Shown piece by piece: positions 51,996 to 62,180 of a DNA stretch of 64,000 nucleotides. Below the pieces are notes generated by a model that ran no database searches, was not told the DNA's origin, and was given only the letters and a program-made list of their open reading frames with translations. This DNA is from Eutreptiella sp. 'Long Island Sound 2002' (Eukaryota > Euglenozoa > Euglenophyceae > Eutreptiales > Eutreptiaceae), in NCBI GenBank assembly GCA_964036045.1, contig OZ038380.1, positions 172,783,529 through 172,847,528 of the forward strand, written 5' to 3'. Position numbers and translations under genes: made by a program. Numbering within the stretch: position 1 is the first letter of the stretch; each line of letters opens with the position of its first letter.

Positions 51996-52169
51996 GGATG
52001 GCGAAAATTGGCTTGCGCCCGGGGGGGGTCACGGCTGTCGCCTGAAGGAGGGGGGGGGGGGGGTTTGGGAAATGGACATCTGTGACAGGACCTATGTATG
52101 GTCCTCATTGTCAGCCTTTTTTTTGTTTTTTTAGTATGCAATACACTCTCTGATTCTTGATTTTAGCCA

Positions 52170-52256
52170 GATCCTGACTTAGCTTAGTTGGTAGTAGGCC
52201 TAGGCTCTGATTCCAGAGTCCTAGCTTCAAACCCAGTTTCATGTAATGTTTTTTTC
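52170..52256 (+). ncRNA. tRNA-like Pol III element (tRNA pseudogene or SINE head)
   Basis: 'tagcttagttgg' (52180-52191) fits an A box, and 'gcttcaaaccc' (52224-52234) fits a B box 44 bp further on. A D-arm (GCTT/AGGC) and a degenerate anticodon arm can be drawn, but the acceptor and T stems do not pair well. A T7 run (52249-52255) could terminate Pol III. A functional tRNA is unlikely. Confidence 0.4.
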
Positions 52257-52789
52257 CCTTCGCTTTTTTCGTCTTTTTTATGTCTTCATGTTTGCATGTT
52301 TGCATGTGCATGCCCCCCCCAAGACAGTTTTCTACAGGTCCCCCCATCAGGGGGGACCCTTTGTGTCAGTCACAGGCACACATACCCCTTAAACCCCCCC
52401 CCCCCCTGCTCTCGACCCCTTCCCCGAAGCAACCAGCCCCTGACAAGGAAACAAACAAAAGTCAGTTAAACACAGGGGGCCACTGACAGCACCACTTTGC
52501 AAATTTTATTTTTTCTTTTTTGGCGAACCATCCTTTCTGAGTTAAACAGGTGCTGTCTGATGGCTGGGTGCCTGGGCAGGCAGGTTGCATCCCCCCCCCC
52601 CCCGTGCTATGGGATGCAACCGGAATAGACCGGACATAAATACCACCACCGTTGGGGGTAGGGGGGGGGGACTGGGGGACTGTGTATACCGGTTGTCACT
52701 GCCCCGTCACGGCGGGCCAGAAGGGGGGGGGGGGGGTTTGGGAAATGGACATCCGTGACCCCCCGTGGGCGCAAGCCAATTTTCCCCCA

Positions 52790-53940
52790 CCCCTTCACAA
52801 ATCCAAGTGGCTCATGTCCAGCAAACACTCATATCCCCACCCGTGCATCTTCACAAATCCAAGTGGCTCATATCCAGCAAACACTCATATCCCCACCCGT
52901 GCATCTTCACAAATCCAAGTGGCTCATGTCCAGCAAACACTCATACCCCCGCACGTGCATCTTCACAAATCCAAGTGGCTCATGTCCAGCAAACACTCAT
53001 ACCCCTGCCCGTGCATCTTCACAAATCCAAGTGGCTCATGTCCAGCAAACACTCATACCCCCACCCGTGCATCTTCACAAATCCAAGTGGCTCATGTCCA
53101 GCAAACACTCATATCCCCACCCGTGCATCTTCACAAATCCAAGTGGCTCATGTCCAGCAAACACTCATACCCCCGCACGTGCATCTTCACAAATCCAAGT
53201 GGCTCATGTCCAGCAAACACTCATACCCCTGCCCGTGCATCTTCACAAATCCAAGTGGCTCATGTCCAGCAAACACTCATACCCCTGCCCGTGCATCTTC
53301 ACAAATCCAAGTGGCTCATGTCCAGCAAACACTCATACCCCCGCCCGTGCATCTTCACAAATCCAAGTGGCTCATATCCAGCAAACACTCATACCCCTGC
53401 CCGTGCATCTTCACAAATCCAAGTTGCTCATGTCCAGCAAACACTCATACCCCTGCCCGTGCATCTTCACAAATCCAAGTGGCTCATGTCCAGCAAACAC
53501 TCATACCCCCACCCGTGCATCTTCACAAATCCAAGTGGCTCATGTCCAGCAAACACTCATACCCCCACCCGTGCATCTTCACAAATCCAAGTGGCTCATG
53601 TCCAGCAAACACTCATACCCCTGCCCGTGCATCTTCACAAATCCAAGTGGCTCATGTCCAGCAAACACTCATACCCCTGCCCGTGCATCTTCACAAATCC
53701 AAGTGGCTCATGTCCAGCAAACACTCATACCCCTGACCGTGCATCTTCACAAATCCAAGTGGCTCATGTCCAGCAAACATTCATACCCCCGCTCGTGCAT
53801 CTTCACAAATCCAAGTGGCTCATGTCCAGCAAACACTCATACCCCTGACCGTGCATCTTCACAAATCCAAGTGGCTCATGTCCAGCAAACATTCATACCC
53901 CCGCACGTGCATCTTCACAAATCCAAGTGGCTCATGTCTG
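52790..53940. repeat. 56-bp tandem repeat, large array (about 20 units)
   Basis: Unit 'cccgtgcatcttcacaaatccaagtggctcatgtccagcaaacactcatacccctg', almost invariant, variants mainly at the last few bases. Because 56 is not a multiple of three and the unit lacks stops in all forward frames, three overlapping ORFs (323-545 codons) stay open across it, each translating a 56-residue supra-repeat. That is expected from the sequence and is not by itself evidence of a gene. Confidence 0.95.
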
Positions 53941-54330
53941 ATCCATGTTCGATCGCTCTGTCAGACCACAGTGGACAACAGGCGATGGAAGCTGTGCATA
54001 GTCGACACTACCATGAGGTTTGCAGTCAGGAGCATCAACCTGAGCCGAGCACGGACCGAATTAGCATGAGCGATGGACGCAGCAGCTTGGATGTTGGTCT
54101 TCGCACAACCGTGGTACCGATCACAGATATGTTAGATCATACCTTCACAATGGTAGAAGCCTGTGCAGCCCAGCACTCATGCAGTGCCCCCAGCCAAGCT
54201 ACTTTGTCAGCGAACAAGGGCCCAGTGAAACCAATTTACCATCGGATGCGGTTCACGCTTTCTGCACTGTTCCTGAGCTGTTCCTCAGAATTTTTGAATC
54301 GTTCCCGCACCAGTGCCATTTCACCTGCTG
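53941..54330 (+). other. Open unique-sequence extension beyond the 56-bp array
   Basis: One of the array frames continues about 150 codons into unique DNA with mixed composition (SDHSGQQAMEAVHSRHYH, SSLDVGLRTTVVPITDML, FTLSALFLSCSSEFLN). If any array frame is translated, this one is the best candidate because it stays open in non-repeat DNA. No homologue was recognised. Confidence 0.3.
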
Positions 54331-54331
54331 A

Positions 54332-54374
54332 TCCACATGGGCACATGGGAAGCAGTCCCATGTGCCCATGTGGA
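54332..54374. repeat. Perfect palindrome, 19-bp arms, 5-nt loop
   Basis: Arm 'tccacatgggcacatggga', loop 'agcag', then the exact reverse complement. It could form a stable hairpin or cruciform. It is adjacent to the start of a dispersed repeat. Confidence 0.9.
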
Positions 54375-54394
54375 GTACTCACAGCCCCATAACA

Positions 54395-54935
54395 ACCCCC
54401 CCCCCCTGCCAATGGACCCCCCATGCCAATCCCCCCCCCCCCTCTCAAAAGAAGAAACATGGCCCCCCTTGCTACTGGACCCCCTCTCTCGAAAGAAGAA
54501 ACACCCCCCCCCCTCAGATTTTTTCACCAAATCGCACACGAATTGCCATTTTTTGCCTACTTTCCTGAGTGTGACATTGTGTGTCTCATGCCTAATTCTC
54601 CACCTTGCTTTGCTCTCACAGAATTTGACTATTGCTGTGCCCCAAAGCAGATAAAGGGGCTAGTTCGGGTCTTTTGATTGTTGCAGTCCTAAATACACAG
54701 ATACAGACACAGACACAAACACAACACAGACACAACACAGACAGATAGACAGACAGACAGACAGACAGACACTTATTTGCACTTATTGCTTCACAGGAAG
54801 GGGTATACTGCCTGCCTCTTGGTACTGACAGTGACAGTGACAGTGACCAGGAAACCACGGGAGTTTATGGTAGGTTGTATGCCGCCTTAACAACATGTGC
54901 CGTTGCCTTATCATGTTGCCTAAAAGTACATTTGT
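54395..54935. repeat. Dispersed repeat, second copy
   Basis: Collinear with 34120-34560, including the doubled 'aaagaagaaacatggccc' word, the 'gataaaggggctagttcgggtctttt' block, the CAGACAGA tract (54700-54772) and the tgacagtgac units (54826-54846). Confidence 0.8.
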
Positions 54936-54974
54936 CAGCCTGTTGTAGTTGCACGTGGTTCGTATATAGTTGGT

Positions 54975-55625
54975 GACATTATTGTTGAGCAGTCCACAGT
55001 GCTGAGGTTTTTTCATGCAGGCCTGGGGCCAATTTCAGCATATTTTGCACAGCTCAAAGCGCGTTCGGGCAATCAGCCAATTGCAGTTGCATATAATTCA
55101 TGTCTATTTGAAGACATTATTGTTGAGCACTTCACAGTGCTGAAAATTTTTCAAGCAGGCCTGGGGCCACAGATTTCAGCATGCTTTGCTCAGGTCAAAG
55201 TGCCATGATTCATTCCGTCAGTCAGCCAATTGCAGTTGCATGTAATTCATGTCTATTTGAAGACATTATTGTTGAGCACTTCACAGTGCTGAAAATTTTT
55301 CAAGCAGGCCTGGGGCCACAGATTTCAGCATGCTTTGCTCAGGTCAAAGTGCCATGATTCATTCCGTCAGTCAGCCAATTGCAGTTGCATGTAATTCATG
55401 TCTATTTGCAGACATTATTGTTGAGCACTTCACAGTGCTGAAAATTTTTCTAGCAGGCCTGGGGCCACAGATTTCAGCATGCTTTGCTCAGGTCAAAGTG
55501 CCATGATTAATTCCATCAGTCAGCCAATTGCAGTTGCATATAATTCATGTCTATTTGAAGACATTATTGTGGAGCACTTCACAGTGCTGAAAACCAGGCT
55601 ATCGGCCACCACTTTCAGCCCTGTT
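54975..55625. repeat. 149-bp tandem repeat, about five units
   Basis: Units of 'ttgttgagcacttcacagtgctgaaaatttttcaagcaggcctggggccacag...tcagccaattgcagttgcatRtaattcatgtctatttgaagacatta'. Starts lie near 54980, 55120, 55269, 55418 and 55567. The first and last are diverged. A further relic lies at 55760-55800. Confidence 0.85.
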
Positions 55626-55984
55626 GTGTGCCTGTTTTCCACGACGCTTCCCTGATCAGGGCCACATCTGGCCCCAGTGGTATGTTGCGATCTAATGCAC
55701 GCCATTATTTTGTAGCATTCAACCACGTTTGTCAGCTTCTTTGACTGCCAAATGAAGTACATGGTGCTGAAACTTTTTGAAGCAGGCCTGGGGTCATCCG
55801 TTTCAACCATCATCCTTTCAAAAGTTGCAGTTGTTCGTTTTCTTCGTAGAAACAAATGTTGAGCACCACAACAAAAATGGTGTAGAAGCATAAAAAAAAT
55901 TGCAAAAGGTGGCTTACATGAGCTCCACAACCACCACAAAGATGCAAGAGGTACCAAGCATGGGTCTCCACGACGTTTACACCA

Positions 55985-56180
55985 ACGGCACAAGCTAGAA
56001 AATGCATACACAAAGAATTTTTTTTCGATTTTTTACGAGAACTCAAGTCAATGGACCCCCCATGCGCGTGTCAATGGACCCCCCCCCTTCGAAAGAAGAA
56101 ACATGGCCCCCCTTGCCAATGCCCCCCCCCCCCTTCTCGAAAGAAGAAACATGGCCCGGGCCATTGACAGGGGGGGTAGA
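55985..56180. repeat. Dispersed repeat fragment
   Basis: 'gctagaaaatgcatacacaaagaatttttttt' followed by 'gattttttacgagaac' and 'cgaaagaagaaacatggcccc' matches 34645-34720 and 34130-34200, in a rearranged order. Confidence 0.7.
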
Positions 56181-56654
56181 GTACATTTTTGGAGGGGGTT
56201 AAAGCCAACCCATTCCGGGTAAACCCACCGTAACAGTAGTGGCATGTGCGGCACATACACTCCCCACACATGCTGGGTCAATCACTGCACCGAGAGGGGC
56301 AGTACTCAGTTTACATGTGGGGATATTTGTCAAACTGAGACCGTTTGTTTTTTGTTTGTTTTTGTGGGCCTTGTGGAGATCATTTTTCCAGCCTGGGCCT
56401 CCACGTTCGACGTCCTGCGGAGCCAGACACGGGCACCCGCCAGTAGGGGGTCGGTGGTCTCTGGGTGCACAGTGCCCATCTCGGCGTTCTCTATGGGCTG
56501 CCCCTATGATAGGTGCAGCTTATGGACCTTCGTGGTGGCTGGTCAGTCGAGTTCGAACTGGGGTACACTGACGTACAGCACGAAGTCGTGACGAGTCATG
56601 TGCGAGCGGTGGTGCACAGCCTCCCGCAAGGCCAGCATGTGTATGTTGTAAGGC

Positions 56655-56945
56655 GTGTAATTTTTCTTCTTGCAGTAAATGCGATTACAAAAAAATTGTA
56701 CAGTCACCGTTGTATAATTTTTTTGGCAGTAAATACAAGTACAAAAAAAACCGGGCACTCGCATTTACCGCAGAAGAAGAAAATTTCCACAATTGTACAA
56801 TTTTTTTGGACTTGCATTTGCCACAAAAATTACACGGTGTACGACTTTTTTGCACTGGCGTTCACATCAAAAAATACTACATGGTGGTACAATTTTTTTG
56901 TACCTGTGTTAACCAGAAAAAAAATTGCACACACTTACAATGAAA
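56655..56945. repeat. Degenerate AT-rich repeat
   Basis: About five units of roughly 55-60 bp built on 'ttgtacaatttttttggacttgcatttaccacaaaaa' variants. ORFs through it are Lys/Phe-rich artefacts. Confidence 0.6.
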
Positions 56946-56984
56946 AGAAAATTTGTGGCCACTAGCCAAGTCTGATTTTGTCCC

Positions 56985-58740
56985 TGATGTGGGAACCCCC
57001 AAGAAGGCAGGGGTTATGTAGCCATTCTACCCAAATGTGGTCCCCCTAAAAGGCCAGGGTGAAGTAGCCACTTCATACTCCCCCCCGGTGCGGAGCATTG
57101 GGGAACCTGAGAAGGCAGGGATTATGTATCCATCTTGCCCAGATTTGGGCGCTTTCTGATTTTTTCCTATGCCAGGCGTTGGGGATCCCTGAGAACGTAG
57201 GGGCTATGTAGCCATCTGATTTTTTCTCCCCGTCAGGCAATGGGGACCCCTGAGAAGCCAGGGGATGTGTAGCCATCATGCCCAGATTTGGGCCATTTCT
57301 GATTCCCCCCCCCAGGCTAGGCACTGAGGACCCTTGAGAAGGCATGCGTTGTGTGGCCATCTTGCCCAAAGTTCGGCCATTTCTGATTTTCTCCCTTTGC
57401 AAGGCAGTGGGGACCCCCGAGAATGCAGGGGTGTATTGCCATCTTGCCTAGACTTGGGCCCTCGACGAGGTAGGGTGAAGTAGCCTGTTGTGATTTCCCC
57501 CCGTGCTGAGCATTTGGGATCCCTGAGACGGAAGGGGTTGTGTAGTCATCTTGTCCAAATTCGGGCTATTTCTGATTTTGATCAACGCCCCGGACAGACC
57601 AGCATGTACTACAATTATGGACCGTGGCATTGCCATGTTTCTGCTCCCCACTGGGGCCCTCTAAGGACTAGCGGAGAACAAAAAAAAAATTCCGGCCATT
57701 TCTGATTTTTTTCCCTGTGTTGAGCACTTGGGACTTTCGAGAAGGCAGTGGTTATGTGGCCATCTTGCCGAGACTTGGGTTCATTCTGATTTTTTACTCG
57801 TGTTGGGCATTGGGGACCCACGAGAAGGCAGCAGTTATGTAGCCATCTTGCCCAGATTTAGGCCGTTTCTGCTTTTTCCCTAGTGCTGGGCAGTGGGTAC
57901 CCCCCAGAAGGCAAGGGTTATGTGTCCATTTTTCTGCAATTTGGGCCATTTCTGATTTTTTCCCCATGCTTAGCCGCGGGGAGCCTTGAGAAGGCAGGGA
58001 GGGGTTATGTAGCCATCTTGCTCACATTTGGGCCATTTCTGACCCCCCCCCCCCCCGTGCTGAGCACAAGGGATTCTGGAGAAGGCAGGGGTTGTGTAGC
58101 CATCTTGCCCAGATTTGGGCCACTTCTGATTTTTTCCCCGTGCTTGATAGTGGGGACCCCCGAGAAGATAAACGGTATGTATCCATCTTGCCCAGATCTT
58201 GGGACATTTTTGGATTTTCTCCCGTGCTAGGCAGTGGGGACCCCCTAGAGGCAAGGACTTTTTCCCCGTGCTGGGCAGCGGGGACCCCCGAGAAGGCAAG
58301 GGTTATGTAATTATCTTACGGCCATTTCTGAATTTTTCTCTGTGTTGTGTGGTGGGGACCCCCGAGATTGCAAGGGTGATATAGCCATCTTGCCCAAGTT
58401 CGGGCCATTTCTGCTTTTTTCCCCGTGTTGGGCAATGAGGACCCCCAAGAAGGCAAGGGTTGTGTAGTCATCTAGCCCAGATTTGGGCCATTTCTTAATT
58501 TTTCTCGATGCTGAGCACCAGGGACCCCTGAGAAGACAAGGGTTATACAGCAATCTTGCCCAGATTTGGGGCATTTCCGATTTTTTCCCCATGTTGGGCA
58601 CTAGAGACCCCCGAGAAGGCAAAGTCATCTTGCCTAGATTTGGGCCATTTCTGACTTTTTCCGTGTGCTAAGCACGGGGACACTAAGAAGGCAGGGTTAT
58701 GTAGGCACCTTGCCCAGATTTGGGCCATTTCTGATTCCCC
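56985..58740. repeat. Minisatellite array 2
   Basis: Same unit family as 46722-47645. 57869-58483 is a near-identical copy of 46722-47336 (constant offset of 11147 bp). The remainder is more diverged. The array abuts, and probably truncated, the 5' end of the thrombospondin-repeat gene. Confidence 0.9.
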
Positions 58741-59076
58741 GTTCAACGCCGTGTCGATGTTGTCGAGCAGGTTGGGGAGTTCGTTGTGGATGCCGCCGAA
58801 TTCATCGTCAATGGCATCGTTGACATCGCCAAAGCGGTATACAAAGCCGGCGAGGGGCTAGTCACTGGGGACCTGGACTCGGATGGACGCTGGAACATCC
58901 TAAACACTGTCATGAAGCACCGTGAAACCTCCCCGCATGGCCCTGGGCGCATTGAGTTGCTGGCGAGTGGCAGGCCGCGGCTGTATATTCAATGGACGCT
59001 GAAGATCGAGGAGTACTCCTTGAAGCATGTGGAAGTCAGCATCGGGGTTGCCCTCGACTTGAAGTTGGAGTTCTAG
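58741..59076 (+). pseudogene. N-terminal part of the thrombospondin-repeat gene (frame 1)
   Basis: From just after the minisatellite the frame reads RVDVVEQVGEFVVDAAEFIV, NGIVDIAKAVYKAGEGLVTG, DLDSDGRWNILNTVMKH, RPRLYIQWTLKIEEYSLKH and VSIGVALDLKLEF, then TAG at 59074. There is no ATG in good position, so the true 5' exons are missing or lie beyond the array. The amphipathic beta-rich pattern continues in another frame after 59090, so this is the start of the same protein. No named domain was recognised. Confidence 0.55.
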
Positions 59077-59089
59077 ATTCGCCAGCTTG

Positions 59090-60164
59090 GGTACGGCGAG
59101 TTTGCCAAAACATCAACCTCCCCATGATCCATCTGGCCAAGATCACATTGGCACTCGGGCCCATGCCTATCATCTTGACCCCTTCCATCCCCGTCACCAT
59201 CGGCTATATTGCTAGACCAGAGGTATCTCGGACGGTGTCTTTCTGGGGGCGCGCGAAAGCCTCCGCCAAGTCGGGGTTCCGATACACCCCGCCAAATGGC
59301 TTCAAGGGGATCAATGAGTTCAATGCAGATTTCGAACATGGCAAGACCCTCAAGATGGAAGGGAAGGCGGCCATCTTTGGCAACCTCCGGTCTGCCATGA
59401 ACCTAAACATCAATGGCCTTCCGACGTTCAATCTTGGGGTGGCCGTCGGCCCAAAGCTGACCATCGGCACCATGGTATGCGAGACACCCGATGCGCAATC
59501 CGCCCTCCTGTTGCCGATGAAGTTCGACATGCAGGAGGTGATCAACATCAAAGTGGTGCTAGGGTTCGAACTGGTCAACCACATCTTCTCCCTCAAACAA
59601 GAGTTCCAGTTCAAGCTGCTCATCTGGACACAACCACTCGCCAATTGGACCCAGGGCCCGTTCATCGTCGGAGGGAGGTCCGACTGGGTCTCAAAAGCTA
59701 GGCTGGATTTCTTGCCTTGCTGTGGAGGTAGCACCATTCCCAAAGGGGGCTATGACACCTCCGCGCGGGCGTACTGCCCCGCCGGTGCCGACATCACGAC
59801 CGAGGCCGATTGCTTGGCCACGGCCGCAACGCTCGGGGCGACTTTCGTGGGTGGGTTTTCGGGGCCTGGGGATCACCGCTACTGTTTCAACGCCAACACC
59901 GATGACCCCAGCGAGGGCACGTTCAACACGGCCGGCACCACCGGCACTGCCACCCCGACGCCCGGGTACACCAGTATGTGTGTCGGGCAGTCCCCCCTTG
60001 TGCTGCCCCCTCCCCCCACACGGTACCAAAGTCCGGAGAGCGGAGCTACGGTGTGCCCCGCGGTCGGGGACTGCTTCTTGAGCCCGGGCTACAATGCCCA
60101 GACCCTCCCGGAGTGCGCCGGCGACCGCTGCGAAGTGGTCGGCGGGGAGGACATGGTGCTGTAG
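59090..60164 (+). pseudogene. Beta-rich region and Cys module of the same gene (frame 0)
   Basis: In the next frame: HLAKITLALGPMPIIL, VTIGYIARPEVSRTV, GRAKASAKSGFRYTPPNGF, KINEFNADF-type and FNLGVAVGPKLTIGTM, up to QEFQFKLLIWTQPLANWTQG. These are regular alternating strands as in lipid-binding or adhesion-like extracellular regions. Then comes a Cys-bearing block (FLPCCGGS, YCPAGADITTEADCLA, DHRYCFNANTDDPSEG) followed by a Pro/Thr spacer. The frame ends at TAG 60162-60164 but coding sense continues in frame. A one-base shift relative to the preceding block lies near 59075-59095. Confidence 0.55.
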
Positions 60165-60580
60165 GTCAAGCACTTCGACACGGAGTACAACACGGACAAG
60201 CTCTACGTCCACTACGGCGAACGCAACCAACGGTCCTACTCCGGCCGTGACGGCCCGGAGGGCGTCTCGCTCAGGCAAGGGACTATCTTGAGTTCGGAGA
60301 TGGACAAGGCCGCGCAGTACATCGGGTTTGAGGTGTGCAAGAACCCGCTGTGCGATTCGGTGTTTTTGGATATCGGCCCATCCTCGTCCAACACCAAGAC
60401 GGTGAATGTGCCTGAGCCCCTGGTGTGTTGCATCAGCGACTGCGGCCTGGGCTGCCGGCCCCACTACGACAATTTTTGGGTCCACGACTCCTTCGCGGTG
60501 TCCGTGAGTGGCGGCAAAGTGACTGTCCGGCGGACCGACGCCGCCGCCGGGTGGGGCCATGCTGCCGCCCCAAGGCCCCG
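60165..60580 (+). pseudogene. CUB-like/Cys domain after the in-frame TAG
   Basis: Same frame as before the TAG: VKHFDTEYNTDKLYVHYG, RSYSGRDGPEGVSL, QYIGFEVCKNPLCDSVFLDI, PLVCCISDCGLGC, HDSFAVSVSGGKVTVRR. The 'F-x-TE-x-x-x-D-x-L-x-V' and 'YSG-x-x-GP' pattern resembles CUB-type domains, usually paired with thrombospondin repeats in secreted proteins. Assignment by eye only. Confidence 0.45.
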
Positions 60581-60584
60581 GTGG

Positions 60585-61370
60585 ACTGCGAGTACGCTTA
60601 GGGCTCTTCCTCGGAGTGCAGCGCCTCGTGCGCCGGGGGGGCGCAGTCGCGCGCGCCGCAGATCGCGCGGGAGCCCAACGAGCTCGGCCTCCCGTGCCCC
60701 GCCCCCGAGACTCGGCCATGCAACACGGAGGCGTGCCCTGCGGACTGCGTGTACGAGTGGGGGCCGTGGGGGGCGTGCACCAGGAGCTGCGGGGGAGGCG
60801 GCCAAACACGCAGCGCGGTGGTGTCGGTCCCCGCCCAGGGCCCCAGAGCGGCGCGCCCCCTCCCACAGACCCGGGACTGCAACGGACAGGCGTGCGCGCA
60901 GGACTGTGTGTTCGCATGGGCCGGCTGGTCGGAGTGCTCCGTGACATGCGGGGGAGGGACATGCGCCCGCGCGCCGCGGGTCAACCATAGCCCCAACACG
61001 GCGGCGAAGTAGTGCCCGGCCGCGCAGCAGGCAACGTGCAACACGCAGAGCTGCGCGCCGGACTGTCAATACACGTGCGGGGCGTGGTCGTTCTGCACGC
61101 AGACCTGGGGGTCCAGGTCCAGAGCCCGGTGATCACCCGACACGATGCCGCGGGGGGACATGCATGTCCCCCGCCGGAGCAGCGGACGTGCAACCCTCAA
61201 GCCCTTCCTCATGATAGTGCATACATACGGGGCTCATCGTCGTCCTACACCAAGATCTGCGGGGGTGGGGCGCAAGCTCGGAGCCCCATTGTCTTGCAAT
61301 AGGCCGTCGGTGGCGGACAGGCATGTTCCACTGCAGAGCAACAGGCATGCAACATTCTACCTTGTGGCGA
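60585..61370 (+). pseudogene. Thrombospondin type-1 repeats 1-5, decaying
   Basis: Successive repeats begin near 60587 (DCEYA, TAG where Trp is expected at 60599-60601, then GSSSECSASC), 60734 (DCVYEWGPWGACTRSCGGG), 60902 (DCVFAWAGWSECSVTCGGG), 61063 (DCQYTCGAWSFCTQTW, first Trp now Cys and last Cys now Trp) and 61210 (YIRGSSSSYTKICGGG). Each is followed by the Cys-bearing half (for example ACPPPEQRTCNP). Interruptions are TAG at 61010-61012, a TGA and frame change near 61130, and TAG at 61300-61302 where the paralogue at 62107 has CAG. Thrombospondin repeats bind glycans or partner proteins outside the cell. Confidence 0.75.
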
Positions 61371-62180
61371 GGCGTGTGTGTACACATGGGGCGATTGGAG
61401 TGAGTGCACCAATTTGTGTGGTGGTGGTGCCCATCACAGATTGCCCACCATCACTTCAAAACCAGTTGGCGGGCGACAAGCATGCCCTAACCAGGAGCAG
61501 CAAACATCCAATACCTAAGCATGTGATACGGCCCTGTATGATGTGGACACGGACAAGCGGTGTGGAGGCACAGCGGTTAATTTGGAGGATGGCACAGTTG
61601 GTGGCTTCAGCCCAGGTGCTAGTGGGCAAGCCACATGCACAGCGAAGTGCGTTGGATCGTTCGCCTGGACGGCATTCACCTAGAATGCTGATTCCAATGC
61701 ATGCTATTGTCAGAACGACGTGACCCGCCTTGTGTCCAAGGCGGACCGCGACTGCTACTCCATCGTCTCGTTTGATGTGAACGGCGACCAGCAATGTGGA
61801 GGCAGTGCAATCAGTGTGTTGGAGGACGGTCCCAATGATGGGTTCGTACCATTAGCTCGTGGGTCTGCTCTCTGTGAAAAGAAGTATGCCGGTTCGCCAA
61901 CATGCACGGCATTCCAGTTGAGCATTACACAGAAATGTTACTAGAAGAAAGACACCAGTGCAGCCACCCTCAGCCGAGGCTTTTACACGAGCTGCTACAC
62001 CAAACCGGTGCCTGTCGTCAATTATGGGTACATATGGGGCTCATGGTCGTCCTTCACCAAGACCTGCGGGTCGAGACGCAAACCTGGTGCCCCATGGTGT
62101 TCCTACAGCCCTCGGGTGGCGGACAGGCATGCCCCGCTGCAGAGCAACAGGAATGCAACCCCCAAACCTGTGACCAGGAT
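61371..62180 (+). pseudogene. Repeat module copy 1: TSP1 plus Cys-rich domain pair
   Basis: It starts with ACVYTWGDWSECTNLCGGG, then a pair of similar Cys-rich domains: ACDTALYDVDTDKRCGG...VNLEDGTVGGFSPG...CTAKCVGS and CYSIVSFDVNGDQQCGG...ISVLEDGPNDGF, ending with a partly decayed TSP1 (YGYIWGSWSSFTKTCG). Breaks are TAA 61516-61518 (TAC in copy 2), TAG 61681-61683 (also TAG in copy 2) and TAG 61942-61944 (CGG in copy 2). The module is repeated about 806 bp downstream. Confidence 0.65.

Noticed and set aside
52790-53940. CRISPR array
   Set aside because: Units are contiguous and identical over their full 56 bp with no variable spacers, and the genome is eukaryotic. It is a tandem minisatellite.
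52652-54392. Three overlapping repeat-protein genes
   Set aside because: All three forward frames are open because the 56-bp unit lacks stops and is not a multiple of three. Open frames alone are not evidence for translation.
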